Part shown: piece after piece, positions 1 through 6,867 of the stretch
How the letters are laid out: the number at the start of each line of letters is the position of its first letter
Position numbering within the stretch: position 1 is the first letter of the stretch
Origin: Methanosarcinales archaeon
GTDB taxonomy: Archaea; Halobacteriota; Methanosarcinia; Methanosarcinales; Methanogasteraceae
Direction of reading: 5' to 3'
DNA: 14,986 bases
Assembly: GCA_012961645.1 (NCBI GenBank)
Contig: DTYY01000151.1
Location: 1-14,986 of the forward strand
Notes under the pieces: model-generated
The model's input: the letters and a program-made list of their open reading frames with translations, nothing else
Databases searched by the model: none
Told to the model about the DNA's origin: nothing
Made by a program: the position numbers and the translations under genes

Positions 1-55
1 AAGTGCGGCTACAGCCATCGATTTTCAGGGGGAATTGGGTTCTCAAAGTTGGGTT

Positions 56-1135
56 TTAAGCGCCAGAAACCTCGAGCAATTCAAAAAACGCCTCCACCAC
101 CCGCTCATTCTGGTCTGGTGTGCCGATGCTCACCCTGACAAGGAAGTCTCCAGCACCACGGAATGATGAGCAATCCCGCACAATGATCCCTCTTCGCGCA
201 AGAAAATCGCAGACCTCGCCTGATCGATGCGGTGATACATCCACGAGCACGAAGTTTGCTTCGGATGGATAGACCCTGAACGGAATCTCCATCAGTCTCT
301 TACGCCCGCTCTTCACCAGATCGACGCTTCGTTTCAGATGTTCTGGATCCTTAAGCGCAGCAATGCCTGCCGCAATTGCAAGACTGCTCACCGAGAACGG
401 GGTCGCACACTCCATATACTCGCCCCCCATCTCCTCAGACATGACCGCATAACCCACCCGCAACCCAGCGAGCCCGAATGCCTTTGATAGCGTGCGCCCG
501 ACCACCAGATTGTCGTATTCGGCCGCGAGGCGTAACATGCTCACCTTCGAGAACTCGATGTATGCCTCGTCCAGAAACACGGTTGTATTGCATCCGTCAA
601 GCCCCTCAAGGATCGTTTGCAGGTCGGACTTTGGTATCAGGTTCCCGCTCGGGTTGTTCGGCGAGCAGAGAAAGACGACCCGGGTCTCATCGGTCGTCTG
701 CGACAGGATATCCTCTGGATCGATTACAAAATCACGGTCTCTCGGCACGAAGACCACGGTCCCGTGATGCGCTTGTGCCGAGATCGCATAGTAACTGAAG
801 GTCGGAATCGGGACGATCGCCTCTCCAGGCATCAGCATCCGCATCAGGGTGTCGATGACTCCGTCCACGCCTGCGCCTGCCACGATCCTTTCAGCCGGAT
901 ACCCGGTGTACTCTGATATCGCATCGCGCAGGTCTGATGCATCGCTTGCAGGGTATACGCTGATCCCGCGGGCATCTTCGTTTATGGCTCGCATGGCTTC
1001 AGGCGAGGCTCCGAGCGGGTTTTCGTTCGATCCGAGTTTGATGATCGAGTCCACCGGTATGTTGTACTCCTCGCTTATCTCAGCGATCGATCTGCCTGGT
1101 ACGTATCTGTTGATGGTGCCTGCATGATCTTTCAT
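56..1135 (-). CDS. hisC: Histidinol-phosphate aminotransferase
   Basis: This is a PLP-dependent fold-type I aminotransferase of 359 residues. HisC converts imidazole-acetol phosphate and glutamate to histidinol phosphate in cytoplasmic histidine synthesis. The N-terminal RYVPGRSI segment (about 10-17) and LGSNENPLG (34-42) are typical of archaeal HisC. SPNNPSG (159-165) and the PLP-lysine motif TLSKAFGLAGLRVG (Schiff-base Lys about 218) are present, as is a substrate-phosphate-binding Arg near 334. The frame stays open for 36 more codons upstream, but that extension is low-complexity and unlike the family. The ATG at 1135 is chosen because family similarity begins there and a TATA-like box lies about 30 bases ahead. 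No other his genes are in the window, and the gene diverges from the DNA glycosylase. A related aminotransferase specificity (for example aromatic) cannot be fully excluded. Confidence 0.9.
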   Translation of the reverse strand: MKDHAGTINRYVPGRSIAEISEEYNIPVDSIIKLGSNENPLGASPEAMRAINEDARGISVYPASDASDLRDAISEYTGYPAERIVAGAGVDGVIDTLMRMLMPGEAIVPIPTFSYYAISAQAHHGTVVFVPRDRDFVIDPEDILSQTTDETRVVFLCSPNNPSGNLIPKSDLQTILEGLDGCNTTVFLDEAYIEFSKVSMLRLAAEYDNLVVGRTLSKAFGLAGLRVGYAVMSEEMGGEYMECATPFSVSSLAIAAGIAALKDPEHLKRSVDLVKSGRKRLMEIPFRVYPSEANFVLVDVSPHRSGEVCDFLARRGIIVRDCSSFRGAGDFLVRVSIGTPDQNERVVEAFFELLEVSGA

Positions 1136-1336
1136 GGTTAGTGATGGGTTTGACGTACTTGCTAAATTATGTTGTGGTTGCATGGGGTTATCCACGGTTT
1201 TACGTGGTTTCGAATTACACGGATATTGGCTGCATCCAGCCATCTATTGGATTCGTGGTTTAGATAGATTTTTTGTACCCAGAATGATGCCGGTCCAAAA
1301 TCTTATCTGGCGCCCGTGCAATAGATCAGCTGTAGA
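1136..1336. promoter_or_regulatory. Divergent intergenic region between hisC and the glycosylase gene
   Basis: This 201-base gap holds the two opposing promoters. It also contains a short inverted repeat, CCACG (1192-1196) and CGTGG (1203-1207), separated by six bases and lying between the promoters. A TATA-like element CAAAATCTTATC at 1296-1307 is suitably placed for the plus-strand gene starting at 1337. No gene or structured RNA is apparent. Confidence 0.4.
1162..1171 (-). promoter_or_regulatory. TATA-like promoter of hisC
   Basis: On the minus strand this reads CATAATTTAG. Its centre is about 30 bases ahead of the hisC ATG at 1135, so transcription would start almost at the start codon (leaderless or very short leader). 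This is inferred from spacing and base composition only. Confidence 0.4.
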
Positions 1337-1951
1337 ATGTCTGATCCGATCCTTGACTTATACGACCTTCTACTCGACAGATTCGGACCCCAGCACTGGT
1401 GGCCCGCCGAAACCGAGTTTGAGGTCATCGTCGGCGCCCTTCTGACCCAGCAGACCCGGTGGGAGAGTGTTGAGCAGGCGATCAGCAATCTGAAGGAACG
1501 ATCGCTACTGACACCCGCCTCTCTTTCACAGGCAGAATTGGGCACAATCGAGGAATGCATCCGGTGCACAGGATTTTACAGGCAGAAAGCAGAACGATTG
1601 CAACTTTTATCGCAGCATTTCTCTGAAAACGGGATATCCAGGATCCTTGGAGAACCGATCGATGAGCTGCGAAAGGAGTTACTATCGCTGAAAGGGGTCG
1701 GACCTGAAACCGCGGACAGCATCATACTCTATGCTGCGCACAAGCCAGTATTCGTGATCGATGCCTACACAACAAGAATCTGCAGATGCATTGGCATCGA
1801 CGGCGGATATGACGCGTTGCAGAGGCACTTTGAGGACCTGCTCCCAGAAAGCGTCCCGTTGTATCAGGAGTTTCATGCACTGATCGTTATGTACGGGAAG
1901 GAGTACTGCGTGCGAAAACGGTGCGACGAGTGCATCATCTCGACAGTATAG
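1337..1951 (+). CDS. Endonuclease III-like HhH-GPD DNA glycosylase (MagIII-type)
   Basis: The 204-residue protein belongs to the HhH-GPD superfamily that excises damaged or mispaired bases from DNA. The opening FGPQHWWPAETEFEVIVGALLT (about 16-37) and LLTQQTRW resemble the COG2231 / MagIII 3-methyladenine glycosylase branch more than classical Nth. The helix-hairpin-helix is LKGVGPETADSI (118-129), and VIDAYTTR (140-147) carries the catalytic Asp142. At the position of the Nth catalytic lysine there is Glu124, which argues for a monofunctional glycosylase without beta-lyase activity. The C-terminal iron-sulfur loop has only three cysteines (C191, C196, C199). The stop codon falls exactly where the fourth ligand is expected after C-X5. 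The 3' end overlaps the convergent CRM-domain gene by 17 bases. Substrate specificity cannot be read from the sequence. Confidence 0.85.
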   Translation: MSDPILDLYDLLLDRFGPQHWWPAETEFEVIVGALLTQQTRWESVEQAISNLKERSLLTPASLSQAELGTIEECIRCTGFYRQKAERLQLLSQHFSENGISRILGEPIDELRKELLSLKGVGPETADSIILYAAHKPVFVIDAYTTRICRCIGIDGGYDALQRHFEDLLPESVPLYQEFHALIVMYGKEYCVRKRCDECIISTV

Positions 1952-2144
1952 CGGTGTGCCCGCGCACCTCTACGAGCCCAAAACCGGTTCTTGACGCGAT
2001 CTCCCCGGCGATCTCTGCCGCAGAACCCGGAGCAGTCTTAAGAATCCGTATCTTGATCTCGCTCTTACCTTTCATCTGATCTTTGATCTCGTCAACGACC
2101 CGGTCGGTAACACCGTTCTTACCGATGTTGATCACAGGTTTCAT
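1935..2144 (-). CDS. CRM-domain RNA-binding protein, YhbY-like
   Basis: This is a small CRM/YhbY-type RNA-binding protein of 69 residues. The KPVINIGKNGVTD segment (2-14) contains the GKNG loop typical of the domain, and VRGHTAILSR closes the last strand. In bacteria YhbY binds pre-50S ribosomes. Archaeal members are presumed RNA binders, but their role is not established. The copy is short: it begins right at the conserved KPVINIG strand and lacks most of the usual first helix. The start ATG overlaps the stop of the Roadblock gene (ATGA), so translation is probably coupled and the short N-terminus is likely genuine. No strong ribosome binding site precedes it. It ends convergently inside the 3' end of the glycosylase gene. 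Confidence 0.85.
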   Translation of the reverse strand: MKPVINIGKNGVTDRVVDEIKDQMKGKSEIKIRILKTAPGSAAEIAGEIASRTGFGLVEVRGHTAILSR

Positions 2145-2506
2145 GATAACAACTTCTCGACCTTCTCTGCTGCCTTGGCAAGCTCAACAAGAACCAGACC
2201 AAGCCCCACCTCAGGCGCAGTCATTGCCACCACAAGCGCCTTTGGACCAGCGCCCATACATATCAACTTACCATCGTCGGCTTCTACGATCACTCTTTTC
2301 GGTATACCCTTCTCCAGTTCGGATGTCGCTGTCTCTGCCGCACCAAGCATCGTCGCAGACATCGCAACAAAGGTCTCGGGATCACCTCTCGTGGACATAT
2401 TCGCCTCCATGAGCAGCCCATCCCTGGTCGCTATCGCGCACGCTTCGACCTCACCGATCCTTCCGAGATCGCTTAGCACTTTCCCCAGCATCTCAGATGT
2501 CGTCAT
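2141..2506 (-). CDS. Roadblock/LC7 domain protein
   Basis: This single-domain Roadblock/LC7 protein (121 residues) is of the MglB/COG2018 type. It opens with a helix (about 3-14), followed by EVEACAIATRDGLLM (about 19-33), a central MSATMLGAAETATSEL helix (about 49-64), strands VIVEADDGKLICMG (about 72-85) and a final helix. Roadblock proteins act as homodimeric scaffolds or GAPs for small Ras-like GTPases such as MglA. Here the gene directly follows one encoding an Arf-like GTPase, overlapping its stop (ATGA) with GGAGG about ten bases upstream of the start, so the obvious partner is that GTPase. A regulatory or GAP role is inferred from context. Confidence 0.9.
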   Translation of the reverse strand: MTTSEMLGKVLSDLGRIGEVEACAIATRDGLLMEANMSTRGDPETFVAMSATMLGAAETATSELEKGIPKRVIVEADDGKLICMGAGPKALVVAMTAPEVGLGLVLVELAKAAEKVEKLLS

Positions 2507-3681
2507 CTTGAATTCGCCTCCAAGACCCTTTCGACCATCACATCAAACGCTTCGAAGACACCCTCGCGGGAGGATGCAACCGCTGGCATAACCGGTATAT
2601 CATTGGTCATCTTGAGTTCTTTTCTGATCTCTTCGGGGGTAAGTGCACCCGCTATATCCTGCTTATTTGCGACGACGACGACCGGCAGCCCCACCGTTTC
2701 GGTGATATCGAGCATCTGCCTTGCGCGCACAAAGTCGTCGGTATTTGCCGAGTCAAGAATCAGAAATATCCCCATCGCCTCTCCGCTGAGCAGTTTGACG
2801 ATCGGATCGAACCGTTGCTGACCCGGAGTCCCGAATATATCGGCGGCAAATCCTCGGTGATCCACATGCCCGTGATCAAGCGCCACAGTCGTGCCGAGCC
2901 GATCCACAGAGACGGCTCTGGTTGAAAGCGCATGCACAAACGTGGATTTTCCAGCATCAAACGGTCCTGTAACCAGAATCTTTGGAAGGTACACACGTAT
3001 GCCACCCGGCTTCAAAACTTTGAATAGTACACATTTTTTAGTAATTTCATCCCAGTCAATCTTCTTCACTCCAAAATACTGACCGAAAATAACTTTTTCT
3101 GTGATTCCTCCAATCAAAATGACTGAATTGCAGATATCTCCCTTCACATGTGCCAGCGTATCTTCCGAATAGGGCCATGCCGTAAAATTGTAGACCACCA
3201 CATGGTCATAGAGCATCGCATACTTGTTCCACTCCTTGATTGCATCGAGTGTTTCATCTTCTCCGCAGAGGTCCATGATCGTTGAGAGCGATTCGAATAC
3301 GATGACGCTTGGTTCATACGCCCCCTCCATCGCCTGCTTGATGGACTGGGTCAGGCTCTCGATATCATCTGGATTTGACACAACGTACTGTTCTGGCGAA
3401 TCAGCGCCGATCAACCCTGAAAACCCATCCACGATGACGAATCTATCCCCGTATTCAGCGGCGTCCCACCCGAACTCCTTGAACTGATCCCTGATCATCC
3501 GCGGATCAGTGCTCGAGGTGACATAGATCCCGTGCCCGCCTTCTGATACGGCTCTGTGCACGGTCTGCATCCCGAAGACATTACACTCAACTCCGGGGTG
3601 TGCGTAATATACCAGCGATTTTCCTTGCGGGACGCCGCCGTGTAGATGGTCGTCCAGTGTCGGTATGCCAGTTTTCATCAT
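2503..3681 (-). CDS. Degenerate KaiC-like domain fused to an Arf/SRPRB-like small GTPase
   Basis: The 392-residue protein has two domains. Residues 1-230 have a KaiC/RAD55-like fold: TGIPTLDDHLHGGVPQGKS matches the KaiC opening, and FKEFGWD and VIVFESLST (127-135) correspond to later KaiC strands. The P-loop is lost: AHPGVECNV (27-35) replaces GxxxxGK[ST]. Residues 231-392 are an intact small GTPase of the COG2229 / Arf-SRPRB type: G1 GPFDAGKST (239-247), switch Thr264/265, G3 DIFGTPGQQRF (281-291), G4 NKQD (339-342), G5-like ASSREG (369-374). The frame opens with a GTG at 3687 that shares one base with the previous stop, but GAGGT lies eight bases ahead of the ATG at 3681, so that start is preferred. 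It sits between an ATPase gene and a Roadblock gene, which suggests a GTP switch assembled on a KaiC-like scaffold. No membrane segment is visible. Confidence 0.85.
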   Translation of the reverse strand: MMKTGIPTLDDHLHGGVPQGKSLVYYAHPGVECNVFGMQTVHRAVSEGGHGIYVTSSTDPRMIRDQFKEFGWDAAEYGDRFVIVDGFSGLIGADSPEQYVVSNPDDIESLTQSIKQAMEGAYEPSVIVFESLSTIMDLCGEDETLDAIKEWNKYAMLYDHVVVYNFTAWPYSEDTLAHVKGDICNSVILIGGITEKVIFGQYFGVKKIDWDEITKKCVLFKVLKPGGIRVYLPKILVTGPFDAGKSTFVHALSTRAVSVDRLGTTVALDHGHVDHRGFAADIFGTPGQQRFDPIVKLLSGEAMGIFLILDSANTDDFVRARQMLDITETVGLPVVVVANKQDIAGALTPEEIRKELKMTNDIPVMPAVASSREGVFEAFDVMVERVLEANSR

Positions 3682-3686
3682 AAGCA

Positions 3687-4379
3687 CTAACCTCTCAGTA
3701 TGATATTTACGCCATCGATCTCGTACTCAAACCATGGCGTCGGTTTTGGCGAAAGTCCGGCAACACGCATCTGATAGCCATCATCATCCCCCTTGATCTC
3801 GATCATACCATCGAACAACTGCTTGAGCGTCACAATCGTCTTGTCATCATGCATCCCGTCTTCGATCACGTACACACCAAGCGCATTCGCCGCCTTTATG
3901 CGACCCGTGAATACATGCAAAAATCTGAACACGGTCTGGAGATTCGAGTACATGAGGATCGTTGAGAGCGAATTGATGCACAACCGCGTCTCCTTCACCT
4001 GCATCTCCATCCAGAACCGCTCAAAGAACTGACTGATCTTGACACCGATGCCTGTGAGGTCAACAGGGCTTGATGCCATCTTGATGTTCTCTGTATCTGG
4101 TGCGCCGAACCCCAACGTTCTGGTAACGCAGTCCACTATCCCGATATGATCCGGCGGAATGCTTAGATCACGGCTTTCGAACCAGTCGAGGACATTATTC
4201 CCTGGTTCGCGTGTTGAAACGATTACAGCAGCGTTTTTATTGATCAATCCGTGATATGCGATGATATTTGTGATATCGTCCTTACCACTCATAGGGGGAC
4301 CAATCATCATGATGTTCGTGCCACCCTTGATGCCCCCTATCAGGTCATCTATTCTGGAGATGCCGAGATTATATGTCAT
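3687..4379 (-). CDS. RAD55/KaiC-like RecA-superfamily ATPase
   Basis: This single-domain RecA-fold protein of 230 residues is related to the RAD55/KaiC group (COG0467). It starts LGISRIDDLIGGIKGG (5-20), the usual KaiC opening. The P-loop is GPPMSGKD (27-34), with Asp in place of the usual Ser/Thr after Lys. The Walker B strand is RLCINSLST (132-140), with Asn where Asp is normal. STREPG (55-60) sits where KaiC-like proteins carry catalytic acids. ATP binding is plausible but hydrolysis is uncertain. The ATG at 4379 has GGGTG eight bases ahead; a TTG start at 4394 is the alternative. It is the first gene of the operon, with a TATA box about 50 bases upstream, and its stop abuts the fusion gene. 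DNA repair (RadB-like) is a less likely reading given the Roadblock/GTPase context. Confidence 0.8.
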   Translation of the reverse strand: MTYNLGISRIDDLIGGIKGGTNIMMIGPPMSGKDDITNIIAYHGLINKNAAVIVSTREPGNNVLDWFESRDLSIPPDHIGIVDCVTRTLGFGAPDTENIKMASSPVDLTGIGVKISQFFERFWMEMQVKETRLCINSLSTILMYSNLQTVFRFLHVFTGRIKAANALGVYVIEDGMHDDKTIVTLKQLFDGMIEIKGDDDGYQMRVAGLSPKPTPWFEYEIDGVNIILRG

Positions 4380-4426
4380 GAATGCCGCACCCAATTCCTT
4401 TGTTCATTCGATTAATTGTATGTGTT

Positions 4427-4437
4427 CATATAAAAAA
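4427..4437 (-). promoter_or_regulatory. TATA-box promoter of the ATPase-GTPase-Roadblock operon
   Basis: The minus strand reads TTTTTTATATG, a strong archaeal TATA-type box directly after the rnhB stop codon. Transcription would start near 4405, giving a leader of about 25 bases with GGGTG at 4388-4392 as ribosome binding site. This indicates that the operon can be transcribed separately from rnhB. Confidence 0.5.
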
Positions 4438-5091
4438 TCATCTGTATGCCGAGAGTGTCGTCTGTTCTGTGCCTGCGACCACGCTTCTCACAGTCTTCCA
4501 TGAATGCCGCACAAAGTCAGGAAAACTCCGGTGCTCGGAGAACCATTCCCGCAGGAAACGCACGGTCTTTGGATCGGATGGGTATCCGCTGCCAAAGTCG
4601 CCAAACTCCTCTCGCAGGGCTGCAATCGCACGGTCCCTGTGCACCTTCGCGATGATGGAGGCTGCAGCAACGATCGGGTATCTCGCGTCGGCTTTATGCC
4701 GCGCAGTCACCCTGACCGGCTCCTGGCATCTCTTCTCCACGTTTCTGCCGAATCGCTCCTCATTAACGTCAGCCGCGTCCAGAAACGCATGGTCTGGTCC
4801 GATATTCTCGAGCACTCTGGCATGGCAGATGACCATGACCTCGTTCATCGTCATAATGGTGCGCAGTTCATCGATCTGGTGTGCGCTCACATCCAGCACA
4901 AACCATCTGTCAGCGGTTTCTTTGATGCGCTCAGAGAGCAACTCACGTTTTTTCGGAGCAACCTTTTTAGAATCTTTTAGCCCGAGTTCCTCGATCAGGT
5001 GCAGCTTATCCTCTTCGATCATGACGCCTGCGACGCACATTGGACCTATCACAGGTCCCTTGCCGGCTTCATCGACTCCAGCGATCTTCAT
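4438..5091 (-). CDS. rnhB: Ribonuclease HII
   Basis: The 217-residue archaeal RNase HII cleaves RNA in RNA/DNA hybrids and at single ribonucleotides misincorporated in DNA. The signature VDEAGKGPVIGP (6-17) holds the catalytic pair Asp7/Glu8. FLDAADVN (103-110) supplies Asp105, and HKADARYPIVAAASIIAKVHRD (132-153) supplies Asp135. GSGYPSDPKT (167-176) is the typical C-terminal substrate motif. Length fits the family. The start at 5091 is fixed by MKIAGVDEAG, the usual N-terminus. It is divergent from tyrS and lies 58 bases upstream of the RAD55-like gene on the same strand, though that gene has its own TATA box. Confidence 0.96.
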   Translation of the reverse strand: MKIAGVDEAGKGPVIGPMCVAGVMIEEDKLHLIEELGLKDSKKVAPKKRELLSERIKETADRWFVLDVSAHQIDELRTIMTMNEVMVICHARVLENIGPDHAFLDAADVNEERFGRNVEKRCQEPVRVTARHKADARYPIVAAASIIAKVHRDRAIAALREEFGDFGSGYPSDPKTVRFLREWFSEHRSFPDFVRHSWKTVRSVVAGTEQTTLSAYR

Positions 5092-5112
5092 GGTCGATCA
5101 TGGACAGGAGGA

Positions 5113-5122
5113 CTGTTAAACA
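5113..5122 (-). promoter_or_regulatory. Possible TATA-like promoter of rnhB
   Basis: The minus strand reads TGTTTAACAG, centred about 27 bases ahead of the rnhB ATG. No GGAGG-type site lies between, so a leaderless transcript is plausible. Weak match; spacing is the main support. Confidence 0.3.
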
Positions 5123-5207
5123 ATATGGTGAAAGTGATCGAGAGATCGCGGGTAAAATGTTTGGCACTGTGGTTTGCGGAATCCCGGGTGACGTATTCTC
5201 AGAAACA

Positions 5208-5216
5208 TTAAAAATA
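5208..5216 (+). promoter_or_regulatory. TATA-like promoter of tyrS
   Basis: TTAAAAATA is centred about 29 bases upstream of the ATG at 5241, the distance expected for a leaderless archaeal transcript. It would be too close to the alternative ATG at 5229, so it helps decide the start. Confidence 0.45.
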
Positions 5217-5240
5217 GCATCACAACCAATGGATGGAGAG

Positions 5241-6188
5241 ATGGACAGATATGAATTTATCACACGGAACACGCAGGAGATCGTGACCATCGAGGGTCTG
5301 AATGAACTGCTCGCATCAGATAAGACCCCAACCGCATACGCCGGCTACGAACCAAGCGGAAAGATACACCTCGGTCATGTTCTGACGGTAAACAAACTTA
5401 TAGATCTTCAGAATGCTGGATTTGAGATAACAGTACTGCTCGCAGACCTGCATGCATATTTGAACGGAAAAGGGACGCTTGAAGAGGTAAAAGAACTTGC
5501 AGAATACAATAAACGATGTTTCATCGCTCTCGGGCTGGACAGGGCAAGGTTCGCCTTTGGATCTGAGTTTCAGACCGATCACGAGTACACGATGAACGTG
5601 CTCAAACTGGCGCAGGACACCACCCTGAACCGTGCGAGGCGTAGCATGAGCGAGATTGCCAGAAATACGGAGCATCCGATGGTAGCCCAGATGATCTATC
5701 CGATCATGCAGGCGGTTGATATTATGTCACTCGGTATCGACGCCGCAGTCGGCGGAATCGACCAGCGCAAGATCCACATGTTAGCACGAGAAGGGCTCCC
5801 CGCGATCGGATACAAAGCTCCGGTCTGTATACACACGCCGATCCTGCTTGGTCTGGACGGCGAAAAGATGTCTTCATCAAGCGATAATTACATTTCGGTG
5901 GACGATGATGAGAAGACGGTTGAAAAGAAGATCAACCGCTCGTTCTGCCCGCAGGGGGTGGTTGATGACAATCCTGCAATCGAACTCTTCAGATATCACA
6001 TCTTTCCAAGATTCTCTGAAATCGAGGTCGAGAGACCACCGAAATTCGGTGGTGATCTATGCTATGGCTCGTATGATGAGCTTGCAGACGAATTTGCGAA
6101 AAAAAATCTACATCCTATGGATTTGAAGAAGACTGCTGCCAGATATGTCAATCTATTGCTCGATCCGGTCAGAAAGACGTTGCGTTAG
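5241..6188 (+). CDS. tyrS: Tyrosyl-tRNA synthetase
   Basis: This archaeal/eukaryal-type class I tyrosyl-tRNA synthetase (315 residues) charges tRNA-Tyr with tyrosine. It has the Rossmann core with HIGH-like HLGH in PSGKIHLGHVLT (38-49) and the KMSKS-like GEKMSSSSDN (207-216). The tyrosine pocket is represented by YAGYEPSG (33-40), MIYPIMQAVD (151-160) and GGIDQRKIHMLARE (171-184). The frame is open for 67 codons upstream, but family similarity begins around MDRYEF, and the length from 5241 matches archaeal TyrRS. The ATG at 5229 is the main alternative. The bacterial S4 domain is absent, as is normal in archaea. flpA follows after 22 bases with a good ribosome binding site, probably in the same transcript. 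The KIHLGH/YPIMQ combination argues against TrpRS. Confidence 0.93.
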   Translation: MDRYEFITRNTQEIVTIEGLNELLASDKTPTAYAGYEPSGKIHLGHVLTVNKLIDLQNAGFEITVLLADLHAYLNGKGTLEEVKELAEYNKRCFIALGLDRARFAFGSEFQTDHEYTMNVLKLAQDTTLNRARRSMSEIARNTEHPMVAQMIYPIMQAVDIMSLGIDAAVGGIDQRKIHMLAREGLPAIGYKAPVCIHTPILLGLDGEKMSSSSDNYISVDDDEKTVEKKINRSFCPQGVVDDNPAIELFRYHIFPRFSEIEVERPPKFGGDLCYGSYDELADEFAKKNLHPMDLKKTAARYVNLLLDPVRKTLR

Positions 6189-6210
6189 AAGGAGTTAGGG
6201 AGGGATAACA

Positions 6211-6867
6211 GTGGCTTTCACCGAGGTCGGCTGTGGGGTATACCAGGATGAAAAGCGGCTCTTTACCATGAGCCAGTGTACCAGCGAGGTTGGAGAGTTT
6301 CGAGCATGGGACCCGTACCACAGCAAGCTTGCCGCGCTGATCTTGAGGGGGTTTATGCCACCAATCACAGAATCTTCGCTGGTACTGTATCTTGGCGCGG
6401 CAGCAGGCAGCACCGCAAGCCACGTATCAGACATCGCACGAGGCGGACTTGTGTATGCACTCGAATTTTCGCCAAGAGTTATGAAAAATCTCATCTCGGT
6501 ATGCGAATCACGTCCGAACATGATACCAATCTTTGCGGATGCAAGCCATCCTGAGACGTACTTACATATTGTTGATGAGGTAGACATCATCTATCAGGAC
6601 GTAGCACAACGTAATCAGGCAGAGATAGCTCTAAAAAACGTAAAATATTTTTTGAAGGATGAAGGCTGCCTGATCCTCATGATCAAGGCAAGAAGCATCG
6701 ATACAATCGCTAAAACCAGAGAGATATTTAGAAAAGAGGTTGAAAAACTGCAAGAAGGCGTTTCTGTGATGGAGACGATTAAACTACCGCATTATAGTGA
6801 TCATCTTGCCATTATTGCGACAAAAACAAAAAATCCTGAAAAAACATGGCATAGAAGGCTTGTATGA
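6211..6867 (+). CDS. flpA: Fibrillarin-like rRNA/tRNA 2'-O-methyltransferase
   Basis: This 218-residue archaeal fibrillarin is the catalytic subunit of C/D-box sRNPs. It 2'-O-methylates rRNA and tRNA using S-adenosylmethionine, guided by sRNA together with Nop5 and L7Ae. FRAWDPYHSKLAA (30-42) with Lys39, the SAM loop VLYLGAAAGSTASHVSDI (58-75), YQDVAQ (128-133) with Asp130, MIKARSID (157-164) with Lys159, and PHYSDH (193-198) with His198 give the K-D-K-H set. It starts with GTG and has GGAGG about seven bases ahead. The tail after IIATKTKN (NPEKTWHRRLV) is unlike family members and runs into a decayed stretch, so the native C-terminus may have been altered. Its usual partner gene nop5 is not adjacent here. 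Confidence 0.93.
   Translation: MAFTEVGCGVYQDEKRLFTMSQCTSEVGEFRAWDPYHSKLAALILRGFMPPITESSLVLYLGAAAGSTASHVSDIARGGLVYALEFSPRVMKNLISVCESRPNMIPIFADASHPETYLHIVDEVDIIYQDVAQRNQAEIALKNVKYFLKDEGCLILMIKARSIDTIAKTREIFRKEVEKLQEGVSVMETIKLPHYSDHLAIIATKTKNPEKTWHRRLV

Noticed and set aside
1136..1243. N-terminal extension of hisC by 36 codons
   Set aside because: The extension is low-complexity, unlike the family, and crosses the likely TATA box; the ATG at 1135 fits better.
4382..5119. Long plus-strand open frame opposite rnhB
   Set aside because: Its product is Ser/Arg-rich without recognisable motifs and mirrors the well-supported RNase HII gene.
5040..5240. 67-codon upstream extension of tyrS overlapping rnhB
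   Set aside because: It runs antisense through the rnhB 5' end and the promoter region, has no TyrRS similarity, and archaeal TyrRS begins near the ATG at 5241.
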